64,000 nt of DNA from Kappaphycus alvarezii (lineage: Eukaryota; Rhodophyta; Florideophyceae; Gigartinales; Solieriaceae): the NCBI GenBank assembly GCA_002205965.3, contig NADL03000689.1, forward strand, positions 558,001-622,000, read 5' to 3'. Of the stretch, positions 18,053-30,479 are shown piece by piece. Numbering within the stretch: position 1 is the first letter of the stretch; every line of letters starts with the position of its first letter. A program made the position numbers and the translations under genes. A model generated the notes under the pieces. That model saw only the letters and a list, made by a program, of their open reading frames with translations. It made no database searches and was not told the origin of the DNA.

Positions 18053-20830
18053 TTACGTGGAGTTCGTAGTAGTCCCGCGTAATCGAGATGATCCATTCCC
18101 AGGCCCTTTTTCCTCCATAGGAATCATTCTATAGTTAAAGATGAGTATGCCCCGTGGTTGCGCATAGTCCTGTGTGAGAAGGAATTCTTCAGGCCTCTGA
18201 TGGTAAGGGACCAGACGACGTGCATGGATGGCCCTCCTTGATCTCTTCCCTGAGCTTGAACAGAGCTGATAGTGCGGGTGTCTTTCCTCCGTGACGATGC
18301 AAGGGTTCGAGTACTTGGTTTGGAAGGCCGGCCACTTCACAGCCTGCTGCATTGCTTTTCCATGTACTACAAGTACTTTAGAGCCAACTGAAAAGGTTCT
18401 GACTGCAGGTTCTGCATCCTTATTTCTTGTCTGTGTTAGCGCGCGGTGTGATCTCCAGCCTTCGGTGGCCAGTAGTTCAACTTCCCTACTCTCTTCATCG
18501 ATATTTTTTGCTTCTATGTCTCTCTGTAACATTCTCGGAGCCCTTCCGTACATTAGCTCGAATGGTGAGCGTCCATTTCTTCCTCTTCTTCGACGAAGCC
18601 GTATAACACTTTTGGTAAGGCATCTTCCCACTGGATTTCATTCTCCGACATAGTTTTCGATATTGCTCGTTTGATGGTTCCAACCATCCTCTCCGCTTTC
18701 CCGTTGGACATAGGAGCGTATGCGAGAACGGTCTTCAGCTGAATCCCTTTCTCTTCCAAAAACGAAGCAGTGAAGTTGCAGTAAAACAAAGGGCGTTATC
18801 CGAGATGATCCTTTTTGGAAGACCAAACGGTTCAATTATTTCTTTTTCGATGAATCTCAGTACCACCTCAGCATTTGCCTCCTCGACTGCAACTGCTATT
18901 GGCCATCCAGTAAGATGTTCCACCCCTATAAGGAGATATTTGTTTCCGGAAGAAGTTTCCTTGAACGGGCCCGCGAAGTCAATTGAGAAGGTTTCAAAGA
19001 GACCGGAAACTGGAAAACTTAGAGTTGTCTTATACTTCCGTATTGGAGTGAATTTTTGGCAGTTGTCGCAGCTTTTCACGAAATTATAGACGTCCTTATG
19101 GATACCGGGCCACCAGAATCTCTCAGTTACGAATTTTTTGGTTGTTTCGAGATCCCAATGCCCTAGCTCATCATGGAAAGTCCTCAAGATCTTCATTCTT
19201 TCTTTCAAAGGGGCCACTAGTCGGGGACCGGCTTTAGTGTGCCGGAAGAGTTTCCCATTCCACAATGTAAAAGCCTTTTGATTCCTGCGTACCCAATTTC
19301 TGTGTTCAAGATCAACCTTTCTCATTTCTAGTCCATCGAGGAATTTGATCAGTCCGTGAATATTAGCTTCGTACTCGTTATCGTTCGGCAACTGCAACTC
19401 GGCGACTCCGACGATGTCCTCCGAAGCTTTTTCATTTGGAATCAGTGCGTCCCTCAAGCGGGATAGGTAATCGGCAGGCTGATTATTGCGTCCGGGTCTA
19501 TACACAATTTCAAACCGATATTCTGCGAAAATGTCGAGCCATCGGGCCAAGCGGTGATGTACATCCTTCTTTTGGAATGCTGTTTTAAGTGCCTGGTGAT
19601 CAGTTATCAAGACAAATTTCTCGAGTGATAAAAGGTATACGCGAAACTTTTTCAGCGCGAAGACGACAGCTAGCGCTTCTTTCTCGCAGACTGAGTATCT
19701 CTTTTCCGCGTCATTCAGAGTTCGGCTTGCGAATTGAACAGGGTGTAGTCTTCCGTTTTCATCTTTTTGGGACAAAACGGCACCCAAAGACCGTTCTGAG
19801 GCATCTGTCTCCACAACGAATGGTCTCTTGAAATCTGGGTACATGAGAACTGGGGGGACACATAGCTTATCTTTAAGCTCCTGAAATGCAGTTTCCATTT
19901 CCTTGTTCCAGTAAAATTTTCCGTTCTTCGTAGTGCTGGCATGTAACGGTGCTGCAGTCTTGGCGAAATCTTTGATAAATCTTCTGTAATATGAGGCCAG
20001 TCCTAAGAAGCTTCGGACCTCCGTCTTTGAAGCGGGCCTTGGTGCCAACTTTATTTTTTTCGTTTTCTCTGGATCCACTCTAATTCCCTCTTGGTCGACG
20101 ATATGACCGAGTAATTGGATAGAAGTTTTCGCAAAGAAGCATTTGCTCAACTTAATTTTCAAGCTATACTCCGATATCCTCTCCACAACTGTCTTGACGT
20201 GCGAGATGTGCTGATCCAATGTTTCTGAGAATATGACGACATCATCGATATAGACTCTTGCGAATGGAAGTCCTTTCAAAACCTCGTTCATCATTCTTTG
20301 GAATGTAGCTGGTGCATTCATGAGACCAAAAGGCATCACTTCGAACCTGAACGTACCGGCTTTGCTGGTAAAGGTTGTTTTTTCCTTACATTTTTCATCC
20401 AATGGAATCTGCCAATAGCCAGCGTAAAGGTCAATTGAGGTGAAATATCTCCCATCCTTCAGGTCCTCGAGGATCTCCTCCATGTTCGGAATCGGAAATC
20501 GATCGGGTATCATTCTCTGGTTCAGTTGTCGGTAATCGACGCAAAAACGCAGCTTTCCATCCTTCTTTGGTGCGACCACAACTGGAAACGACCATGGGGA
20601 TGAAACTGGTCGAATAATATCATTTTTCAGCATACTTGTAACATTTTCTGAGATAAATTGGTCATATTTTGGCGGTTGACGTCTAGGCTTGTGGTAAATC
20701 GGTTGAGTGTCGGTAAGTTCGAACGAGTGAGTAACCGGTACACTTGCTTGTCTCAAATCTGAAACGCTCCATGCAATTACTTCGGAAGATGTTAACATGT
20801 CGGATATTTTCAGTGAGGCGGGGCGGGAAG
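18053..20830 (-). mobile_element. Ty3 pol part: reverse transcriptase, RNase H, integrase
   Basis: Reverse transcriptase blocks include [57 protein letters not shown] and the catalytic YIDD (RVYIDDVVIFSE). RNase H shows FVVETDASERSLGAVLSQKD and VLITDHQALKTAF. The integrase zinc domain (HDELGHWDLE, then CDNCQKF) and core (FSIDFAGPFKE, EKRIISDN-like region) follow. The domain order RT-RH-IN identifies Ty3/Gypsy, without a visible chromodomain. Confidence 0.93.
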
Positions 20831-21099
20831 GTGCTGCACTTTTCCTTGGATTTCTGCCATTTGGCGCCCTTTTTCTTCTTGATCCTCAACCTCAATATTT
20901 TGAAGGACCTCTTCCGTCGTGCTCACATCTTCATATATGGAATTCGACGTATTCTTATTTTCTTTGCAAAGGTAATCTTCTTTCATGCTCCGAATTCTGT
21001 CCTTTGATTCGATATCATCGCAAAAAGAAACACATTCGGGTTTCAAACTTATCCTAGAATCCAGTCGTCATCTGTTTCAAACCCGGAATCATAATCGTC

Positions 21100-23060
21100 C
21101 CATGCCATGTTCATTACCCCCGAGGGTACCCTTTTCCACTTCCGAAAGTGTTAGTTGGTTCCGAATCTTCGCTTTCATAGCTAGAAGTGAAATCTTCACT
21201 GTCCGTTTCTTTTAAATCTTCAGGATGCGTGCTTTTGTCGAAATCCAGGGGCATCTTCACGGTTCTGCCGTCAATATTAACTGAAACCATTTGGTTGCCC
21301 AAGTCAATGCATGTTCCTAGTCTTTCCATTGTGGGGCAGCCAATGATTGCATCGAAAGGGAGATCCGGCATGACAAGAAAGTCTACATCAACTTTAGAGT
21401 CCCCAAAGAACACGGAAACCTTGTCAACAGTGTCCATGCATTTTGAGACGGTTCCATCCGCTACAGTTATTTTCGAGTCGTTGGAGTAATTTCGAGACCT
21501 AGATCTGTCACCAAAGTTTCTGAAATGAGGTTTGGAACAGCACCCGAATCGAAGAGAGCTTGGGTTTTCATACCCAATACTTTGACTGGTACCAGCTTAA
21601 GACGTTTTGGTGCTGTCGAGGCCGATTGAAGAAACAGTTTCTTACCCTTAGCGGACTTATTAGACCTGATAATTTTTTTGAGTTCTTTTCTCGCATCCTC
21701 TGCGTCGCCCCTCAAAAGTTGACCAAACGTTATCCCAGTTGGGGCCGATGCAAGCTCAGCCACCAAATTGTACCTCTTCACATACTCTAGTAAGTCCTTA
21801 GAGATACTCTTAACTTTCTTACTCTTTTTCGTCTTCTTGGCCGGAGTGACTCCCACTCCTGGAACAACTTGATCAGACCTCTTGGTTCGAGGAGGTACAG
21901 GTGCTGGGATATGCTCCAGCATTCCATACTCTAGCCTAGGTTTCTTCGATAAAATGTTCCCTTCCCCATCCCTTTTTGTCACATTGACTTGACTAATCTC
22001 TTCAGCGATGGATACGTTACCGGCATCCGTCAACCTTTGATCCCTTCTATTTTGTAAGATTTTCACCTCTGGTCCTGACTCACTCCTTGCTTCCGATAAA
22101 TTTGCTCTTCTGTTGTCTTTAGACCAGCAGTTACTTTCATGATGCCCATATCGACCGCACTTTGCACAACGAGTGTTTCTATGTGGATTATCAGGACACC
22201 TGTTTGCAAAGTGTCCAGGCTTGTGACAGTAAGAACAGACTTCTGCGGCCTTAGGGGCCCCAGACTGGTTCTTCTTAATGGTAAGAGTAAGGCTTTCCAA
22301 CTGCGAGGTTATCATGTCAAGTCGATTATCGAATCGGGTTTCCAACCTTTCTTCCAAGTTTTTGACATCGCTCCTGACAGATTCTAATGCCGCTGCACTA
22401 GTAGCCGGCCTTTGATAATTCTTTTCAGGATGTACGATAGACATCGATGTGCGGGTTTCCCTCGGTACCTCACTCAGTGACTGAAACGTCTCCGAATTTT
22501 TGACAAATTCTACTATGGTACCCTTCAGTTCATCAAAAGTGTGAGGGCCCTTGATGAGGAGGAAATCGGAGAGCCGCTTATCCCCCATAGCCGCCTTACG
22601 CAGCATTCCGTACTTGCTTGGGCGTTGAACCCAGCCTTTTCATAAAGATCACACAAGTACACCAATGAGCTTAACAAATCGTCGAAGTTGAGCCGGGCCT
22701 CTATGGCGGTACGAATCATCTCATCTGGTTCTACCTCCTTAGCATACTCTTTCACAAGCCACTCACATACCTCACCGAAGTTACGCCCATTCCCGTTAAG
22801 AGACCACCCGTCGATAAACTTGGACTTATATTTGTGCTTTGCGTCACCATGAAGATAGGCGAAGATACTTGCGGCCTTCTCTTCATCGCCCTTCTCTCGC
22901 ATCACAACGTTGACATATGTGTAAAGAAACTCCTCAACGTCTTCAGTCTTGCCCCTGTGAACGTTATACGAGCAGCATTGAGATCCATGATTACCGAAAA
23001 GAAATCCCCCGAAGTGTTCCTTACTACTGCTCAACTCGAATACCTCGGGTGCAACCCCCT
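21100..23060 (-). mobile_element. Ty3 gag and protease parts
   Basis: Gag includes EEFLYTYVNVVMREKGDEEK and DLYEKAGFNAQA, and two CCHC knuckles (CSYCHKPGHFANRC and CAKCGRYGHHESNC, near 22130-22240). The protease active-site region reads ALFDSGAVPNLISETLV at about 21530. The sense 5' end, just inside the LTR, reads TTTGGTACTCTTGTGGAGGG, the likely primer-binding site shared with the other Ty3 copies. Confidence 0.9.
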
Positions 23061-23076
23061 CCACAAGAGTACCAAA

Positions 23077-24536
23077 TGATAGGGGTAAATCGGCGGGGGA
23101 GATCCTCAGAACCAATTACCCTGAGAAGGAGGTGTTGCGAGCGACAAAAGTGCTGCCGTGGTATTGTTGAACGAACAAAAGGGAGTGTATATAGAAGAGA
23201 GTTGAGGAAGCTACAAGCAAGTATAAAAGGGGCAGGGTCTACCACCGACGCTCTGCGACTAGCGTAAGAAAAAGTTTTCTTGGGTCTGAAGTTGACTCTC
23301 AACTTCCTACTACTCGGGACTTGGCTTGAAGTTGTCTGCCAACTTGCTTGACCTCTCCATGAGGAAGCAGTTTACTCAGCTTATATAGACTTTTGGCTAC
23401 CCCTAAAGTCCGAACAAAACTACAGAAGATACCAAGAAATGCATAAAAATACTTTGTGTGGACAATATACTCTAAGCAAAAGATACTTAAGAAACTAACA
23501 ATTAATTTGGTCCTCTTATTTCCCATTCTCTAAATCAGATCCAAACAACTCCTCTAAAATATCCATGCTGTCCAAGCAGTCCCCACAAATATCTGCGAAT
23601 GGCTCACAGCTCTCTATTTCCCCCTGGGAGATATCTAGACTACTAAAGATATCTCCATCCGGTTCCATCGTGGGCACAACTTGATCCATACTCTCTATTC
23701 CAGGCCCCACCAGTCCAACACTTTCCATGCCCCCTGTTCCCTCATCCTCCTCATCCTCCTCCTCCTCTTCCTCCTCCCATCCTCCCATCCTCTTCCTCCT
23801 CCTCATCTCCTCATCTTCTTCCTCCTCCTCATCCTCCTCCTGAGCCTCGTACACTAGCTCAGGGGCTAACCATTCCTCGAAGGACTCCCCGCTCTCCTCC
23901 TCGACCTTCTCAGCCTCTCCCGACTTACCTCCCTCGCTTCTTCTTCTATGAAGAGGCGGCGAACGAACTCGATGATTTGCTTCTTTGTTTGCCGCCGGAT
24001 GTAGTCGTCGGCATCGGTTGGCCCGTAGGCGGCGAGACGAAGGCCATTGATTGGACGGGAAGGGCGGTTTTTGGAAATAGGGACAGAGGGGCGAAGGTTG
24101 TTCATTGTGATAGACGTTGGGGAACGGGAGGCAATGTAGGGTGTTTTGGGTGTGTGGGGGGAGAGGGTGATGAGTAAAATGATCGGGGGCATTTGGAACT
24201 TAGAATAAAGGGGTTTAAATAGGCTCCCGGGGCAGGTTCTATAGATTAGGAATAGGTAAAATAAATCTGCAAGGGATTTTGCAGTAGTGCATTTGCGCCC
24301 TTCTTCTCAAAAAAAGGCGAATTTGGAGGAGGAGGTAAGCCAAAAGGGAAAAGGGACTTGATTCGGGGTCGATTCAGAGGGTTAAATACAGTATAAAAAT
24401 ATCTAGATAAAATGGAAGTAAATTTGGAAATGACGGTGGGAGAAGTTAGGGGCGGGATCGTTGTAGGTTGTTGGATTACACGAGGGGAGGACCATTTCCT
24501 GTATTAAATGAGGGGAGGACCATTTTTTGTATTACA
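23077..24536 (-). repeat. Ty3 element, upstream (5') LTR
   Basis: This 1460-bp repeat matches 15531-16999, with the same TATA boxes and the same acidic frame (the C-terminal block lies at 23516-23720). It is followed by the target duplication copy AACTC. Confidence 0.93.
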
Positions 24537-24541
24537 AACTC

Positions 24542-24650
24542 TCCCGGGGGAATGTTTGGGTGTTTTCACTCTTGGAAGATACATTCGATCTACTATATCC
24601 TAAAGTTTTCCAGACAACCACAATCGACTCAATTCGTACTGAATGAATTG
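24542..24650. repeat. Dispersed EDIS/SHGF repeat, Ty3 target
   Basis: The words TTTGGGTGTTTTCACTC, TTTTCCAGACAACCACAATC and GACTCAA recur at 46370-46450, around 44450-44475 and, inverted, at 13316-13410. In the last and in the 46.3-kb copy it reads as a coding segment (EDISNLSHGFPDNHNRLKKG), so it is probably part of a LINE. Confidence 0.5.
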
Positions 24651-24654
24651 TTTC

Positions 24655-25287
24655 ATGCTCCTTTACTTGAACATGACCCTTGGAATTATGCATCATTGAA
24701 GTTAGCCAATAATAGAAAAACATTAGTAGGATATTCGCAGTAGAATAACATTAATACTCTAGATGTGATTCTTCGCGTACAGGAATCGAGGAATGTTCTG
24801 CGGAGAATATGTGATAGGTTTATCGTAGATTCGGCCCCTAGAGAATTGCGTACGAAAATAATGAAATGAGATTCATTTTTTGTCCCTAGAAGCAGTAGCA
24901 ATGAGGGAATATGCAAGTACTTTTTCTTACGCCAAATTTAGCGACCGACTTTCGATAATTAAAGTAGTTAGGTTTCCTTATTCTATTCCAGAGAGACTCA
25001 TGTACGTGGGGCTTTGATACGGCACCAGACCCCATCGCCCTAAGAAATTAAGGAATATTGCAGTTAGTTTGGCTAGTACCGAGAGAAGTAAATGAAAAGC
25101 ATTTATTTCTTTGACTCTCAACTACGGGGGACTAATACCCAGATGGCAGATTGAGAAGTGAAACCGGCTGTATGGAGGAGTTTATAAGGTAAAGCACCCC
25201 TCTCCCTATTTTGCAGGACAGTTGCTGTGCAAAGTGTTAACTAAACCCCCAGGGAAATCAGTGTTTGGGTAACAATATCACAATCCA
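24655..25287 (+). other. Upstream region of PiT copy A (segmental duplication)
   Basis: This aligns with about 47190-47786 upstream of PiT copy B, sharing words such as ACCGACTTTCGATAAT, GATTCGGCCCCT and GAACATTGCAGTT-like stretches. It has many substitutions and small indels. The last 40 bases before the ATG are poorly alignable. It contains no gene and should hold the promoter. Confidence 0.65.
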
Positions 25288-25727
25288 ATGGTCGAGACTT
25301 TTACCTGGCCTCTTGAGGCGACCGGCCCCTACACGCTAGGCCATGGCATCACTGTAGACTCCGTCGATAGGTACCTATGGATTGTCATCGTCGGTGGGAT
25401 CCTCGCGTTTGCTATGGCATGGGGTATCGGTGCCAATGACGTCGCTAATGCCTTTGCCACTTCCGTCGGTGCTGGCTCCCTGACCCTCAAGTGGGCTTGC
25501 GTGATTGCTGCCGTTATGGAATTCCTTGGAGCCTTCCTCATGGGTGGCTCCGTGACTGACACCGTGCGAAAGAAGATCATTGATGTTGATGTGTTCAACC
25601 CAGTCGAAGCGGACGGAGCTGCTAACGGCCCCGAGCTATTGATGACCGGTTTCTTCTGCGCGCTCATTTCTGCCACCACCTGGTTGATTATTGCCACCTA
25701 CTTTTCCCTCCCTGTTTCCACCACCCA
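25288..25727 (+). pseudogene. PiT phosphate transporter copy A, 5' part (split by a Ty3 insertion)
   Basis: The first 146 codons of a PiT/SLC20-type transporter match copy B at 47787 almost exactly. Only two amino-acid differences appear in this part (Ala12 to Thr, Gln19 to His). The first family signature is present (AWGIGANDVANAFATSVGAG). After the block YFSLPVSTT the reading frame runs into the LTR of the Ty3 insertion and stops within about 45 codons, so no full transporter can be made. The remaining gene resumes at 33149. Because the coding sequence is otherwise undamaged, the disruption looks recent. Confidence 0.9.
25677..25726. repeat. About 50-bp target duplication, left copy
   Basis: These 50 bases of PiT coding sequence (CACCTGGTTGATTATTGCC ... 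TTTCCACCACCC) are repeated exactly at 33149-33198 on the other side of the Ty3 insertion. The intact PiT gene has the segment once. Ty3-type integrases normally give 4-6 bp. Confidence 0.88.
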
Positions 25728-26380
25728 AAAGTGCTGCCGTGGTATTGTTGAACGAACAAAAGGGAGTGTATATAGAAGAGAGTTGAGGAAGCTACAAGCA
25801 AGTATAAAAGGGGCAGAGTCTACCACTGACGCTCTGCGACCAGCGTAAGAAAAAGTGTTCTTGGGTCTGAAGTTGACTCTCAACTTCCTACTACTCGGGA
25901 CTTGGCTTGAAGTTGTCTGCCAACTTGCTTCACCTCCACTAAAGGAAGCAGTTTACTCGGCTTATATAGACTTTTGGCTACCCTAAAAGTCTCAAACAAA
26001 CATACTAATAACCATAAAATGTATTCACGGTAATCGTGTGAACCAGAGAGACTATTAGAAGATATTTCCTCAAGGTAAATATCTAGGTGCCATACCCATG
26101 CCAGCCACCCATCGGCCAGGGGTGGGAATTGATGTGGCCATTATATAGACCTTTCAGAGCTACTTGTAGTATCACCCACAACCTGGAACTGTACTGACAT
26201 CTACTATGACAGCGTGTCCTAAAATGAAAAAAATCAACCGACGAATTTGCCACACTCACCCACCAATTAAAAATATCTTGCAAATTCAAAAACTGTAAAA
26301 ATATCTTCCCAATTCCGGATACTGTATTACAATCATGTCCTCATCTAGATTTTTTTTCGTGCGCGAATTTGCGCACATCA
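25727..26380 (-). repeat. Second Ty3 element, downstream LTR, truncated outer end
   Basis: This starts inside the LTR at a position equal to 32498 of the complete copy. It ends with GCGCACATCA at the inner boundary, where the polypurine tract (minus strand of CGCCCTCTCGCTC) abuts. The junction with PiT shares only one or two bases with the missing LTR part. Confidence 0.85.
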
Positions 26381-26399
26381 CGCCCTCTCGCTCAAGACG

Positions 26400-27406
26400 A
26401 ACGTCCCGACTCGTCACTGTTCTTCTTCTGCTTCCGTTAGTGTTCGCTGTCTTATTGATAAAATGTATGGTCTCTCAAACGGGTACGGATGCAACTGATT
26501 ACCAATATGATGCTCTAAAAGTAGGTTCGCATTACTGGTACCTCACTTTGTAGCATAGCCTCATATATTGGTTTTGATCACATCGAGGTGGGGTTGAATA
26601 CATTCTTCTTCCGTGACTCTTCCGAATCTTCCAAGAGTGAAAAAATATATGTGATATGCAAACTCTTCTGGAAGATGCCGGAGGAATGGATGTCGATAAG
26701 AAAAGAAGACGCGCATCATCAAGAACGAATCTTCGTAAGATAAGTGCGGTCCATGTAGCGCCCTAAAACACAACAGATGCTTATCATGAAATAAGAAATG
26801 ACCTGCGCATCGTTTCGCATCCTCGGAGATATTGCGCAGCCAAAAAAGATAATCTTCTTCTTCCGACTGTATGCTGTGCATGGTTGTGAGGAGAGCTAGA
26901 GATGAAGTTGTGGTGGACGGTCCCGATGAATGGCCGACCAGCTCCTGACGTACTGGGACCTGCACGAGGTCCTTCGGGGGACGACTGGAACCTCTTCTGG
27001 GCGGGTTGTTGTCTCCTGAAGGTCCTCTCTGGTCATCATCACTGCTTCAGGAGATCCTCGCCCCTCCAACGTTCCCAATTTGTGGCGGGAGAAACGTAAG
27101 GTTCCCATAGAGGTACGGGACCAGCCTGTATTCCATATCCGGGGGTAAGGCGTAACTTCTCAGTCGCACGTCTTGGTTGTTCTTGAGAAATACGTAAATT
27201 GACGGATAATATTCAGATACGTTTGCGACAAGTCTCCAGCAGCTACCATTCCATATCTTCCTATAGTATAATGATATATTACCTCCACAAACTCTGGACC
27301 TGCTTCCGTGAACCTTCCGTTTTGGAATGAAAAATAGAACTCTTATTAATAGTCGGAAATCTCTTGAGGTAGCAATGGTCTGTTCAACGTACGAAAACAT
27401 AGGCAT
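26400..27406 (-). mobile_element. Second Ty3 element: duplicated accessory frames
   Basis: This is the counterpart of 17033-18011, with both tandem copies recognisable (LHGPHLSYEDSFLMMRVFF; MEYRLVPYLYGNLTF). Finding the pair in both elements shows the duplication predates them. Confidence 0.7.
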
Positions 27407-27409
27407 ATA

Positions 27410-30250
27410 TTAATGTAGAAATGGATGATTACGTGGAGTTCGTAGTAGTCCCGCGTAACCGAGATGATCCATTCCCAGGCCCTTTTTCCCCATAGGAATC
27501 ATTCTATAGTTAAAGATGAGTATGCCCCGTGGTTGCGCATAGTCCTGTGTGAGAAGGAATTCTTCAGGCCTCTGATGGTAAGGGACCAGACGACGTGCAT
27601 GGATGGCCCTCCTTGATCTCTTCCCTGAGCTTGAACAGAGCTGATAGTGCGGGTGTCTTTCCTCCGTGACGATGCAAGGGTTCGAGTACTTGGTTTGGAA
27701 GGCCGGCCACTTCACAGCCTGCTGCATTGCTTTTCCATGTACTACAAGTACTTTAGAGCCAACTGAAAAGGTTCTGACTGCAGGTTCTGCATCCTTATTT
27801 CTTGTTTGTGTTAGCGCGCGGTGTGATCTCCAGCCTTCAGTGACCAGTAGTTCAACTTCCCTACTCTCTTCATCGATAATATTTGTTTCCATGTCTCTCT
27901 GTAACATTCTAGGAGCCCTTCCGTACATTAGCTCGAATGGTGAGCGTCCATTTCTTCCTCTCTTCGACGGTAGCCGTATAACACTTTTGGTAAGGCATCT
28001 TCCCACTGGATTTCATTCTCCAACATAGTTTTCGATATTGCTCGTTTGATGGTTCCAACCATCCTCTCCGCTTTCCCGTTGGACATAGGAGCGTATGCGA
28101 GAACGGTCTTCAGCTGAATCCTTTCTCTTCCAAAAAACAAGCAGTGAAGTTGCAGTAAAACAAAGGCGTTATCCGAGATGATCCTTTTGGAAGACCAAAC
28201 GGTTCAATTATTTCTTTTTCGATGAATCTCAGTACCACCTCAGCATTTGCCTCCTCGACTGCAACTGCTATTGGCCATCCAGTAAGATGTTCCACCCCTA
28301 TAAGGAGATATTTGTTTCCGGAAGAAGTTTCCTTGAACGGGCCCGCGAAGTCAATTGAGAAGGTTTCAAAGAGACGGAAACTGGAAAACTTAGAGTTGTC
28401 TTATACTTCCGTATTGGAGTGAATTTTTGGCAGTTGTCGCAGCTTTTCACGAAGTTATAGACGTCCTTATGGATACCGGGCCACCAGAATCTCTCAGTTA
28501 CGAATTTTTTGGTTGTTTCGAGATCCCAATGCCCTAGCTCATCATGGAAAGTCCTCAAGATCTTCATTCTTTCTTTTAAAGGGGCCACTACTCGGGGACC
28601 GGCTTTAGTGTGCCGGAAAAGTTTCCCATTCCACAATGTAAAAGCCTTTTGATTCCTGCGTACCCAATTTCGGTGTTCAAGATCAACCTTTCTCATTTCT
28701 AGTCCATCGAGGAATTTGATCAGTCCGTGAATATTAGCTTCGTACTCGTTATCGTTCGGCAACTGCAACTCGGCGACTCCGACGATGTCCTCCGAAGCTT
28801 TTTCATTTGGAATCAGTGCGTCCCTCAAGCGGGATAGGTAATCGGCAGGCTGATTATTGCGTCCGGGTCTATACACAATTTCAAACCGATATTCTGCGAA
28901 AATGTCGAGCCATCGGGCCAAGCGGTGATGTACATCCTTCTTTTGGAATGCTGTTTTAAGTGCCTGGTGATCAGTTATCAAGACAAATTTCTCGAGTGAT
29001 AAAAGGTATACGCGAAACTTTTTCAGCGCGAAGACGACAGCTAGCGCTTCTTTCTCGCAGACTGAGTATCTCTTTTCCGCGTCATTCAGAGTTCGGCTTG
29101 CGAATTGAACAGGGTGTAGTCTTCCGTTTTCATCTTTTTGGGACAAAACGGCACCCAAAGACCGTTCTGAGGCATCTGTCTCCACAACGAATGGTCTCTT
29201 GAAATCTGGGTACATGAGAACTGGGGGACACATAGCTTATCTTTAAGCTCCTGAAATGCAGTTTCCATTTCCTTGTTCCAGTAGAATTTTCCGTTCTTCG
29301 TAGTGCTGGCATGTAACGGTGCTGCAGTCTTGGCGAAATCTTTGATTAATCTTCTGTAATATGAGGCCAGTCCTAAGAAGCTTCGGACCTCCGTCTTTGA
29401 AGCGGGCCTTGGTTCCAACTTTATTTTTTTCTTTTCTCTGGATCCACTCTAATTCCCTCTTGGTCGACGATATGACCGCGTAATTGGATAGAAGTTTTCG
29501 CAAAGAAGCATTTGCTCAACTTAATTTTCAAGCTATACTCGATATCCTCTCCACAACTGTCTTGACGTGCGAGATGTGCTGATCCAATGTTTCTGAGAAT
29601 ATGACGACATCATCGATATAGACTCTTGCGAATGGAAGTCCTTTCAAAACCTCGTTCATCATTCTTTGGAATGTAGCTGGTGCATTCATGAGGCCAAAAG
29701 CATCACTTCGAACCTGAACGTACCGGCTTTGCTGGTAAAGGTTGTTTTTTCCTTGCATTTTTCATCCAATGGAATCTGCCAATAGCCAGTGTAAAGGTCA
29801 ATTGAGGTGAAATATCTCCCATCCTTCAGGTCCTCGAGGATCTCCTCCATTTCGGAATCTCGGAAATCGATCGGGTATCATTCTCTGGTTCAGTTGTCGG
29901 TAATCGACGCAAAAACGCAGCTTTCCATCCTTCTTTGGTGCGACCACAACTGGAAACGACCATGGGGATGAAACTGGTGAATAATATCATTTTTCAGCAT
30001 ACTTGTAACATTTTCTGAGATAAATTGGTCATATTTTGGCGGTTGACGTCTAGGCTTGTGGTAAATCGGTTGAGTGTCGGTAAGTTCGAACGAGTGAGTA
30101 ACCGGTACACTTGCTTGTCTAAATCTGAAACGCTCCATGCAATTACTTCGGAAGATGTTAACATGTCGGATATTTTCAGTGAGGCGGGGGCGGGAAGGTG
30201 CTGCACTTTTCCTTGGATTTCTGCCATTTGGCGCCCTTTTTCTTCTTGAT
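27410..30250 (-). mobile_element. Second Ty3 element: pol part
   Basis: The reverse transcriptase, RNase H and integrase blocks are the same as in the first element (for example LITDHQALKTAFQKKDVHHR, AEYRFEIVYRPGRNNQPADY, RVYIDDVVIFSETLDQ). Confidence 0.9.
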
Positions 30251-30479
30251 CCTCAACCTCAATATTTTGAGGACCTCTTCCGTCGTGCTCACATCTTCAT
30301 ATATGGAATTCGCCGTATTCTTATTTTCATTGCAAAGGTAATCTTCTTTCATGCTCCGAATTCTGTCCTTTGATTCGATATCATCGCAAAAAGAAACACA
30401 TTCGGGTTTCAAACTTATCCTAGAATCCAGTCGTCATCTGTTTCAAACCCGGAATCATAATCGTCCCATGCCATGTTCA

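Larger units (their letters stand above)
15531..24536 (-). mobile_element. Ty3/Gypsy LTR retrotransposon with 1.46-kb LTRs
   Basis: Two long terminal repeats (15531-16999 and 23077-24536) with TG...CA ends are flanked by a perfect 5-bp target duplication AACTC (15526-15530 and 24537-24541). In sense (minus) order the body holds gag with two zinc knuckles, protease, reverse transcriptase, RNase H, integrase and two extra frames after the integrase. The LTRs differ by only about five substitutions in 1.46 kb plus some short length changes, so the insertion is recent. The body carries a few breaks (roughly three to five). It is about 9.0 kb long. Each LTR carries a separate open frame described below. 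Confidence 0.93.
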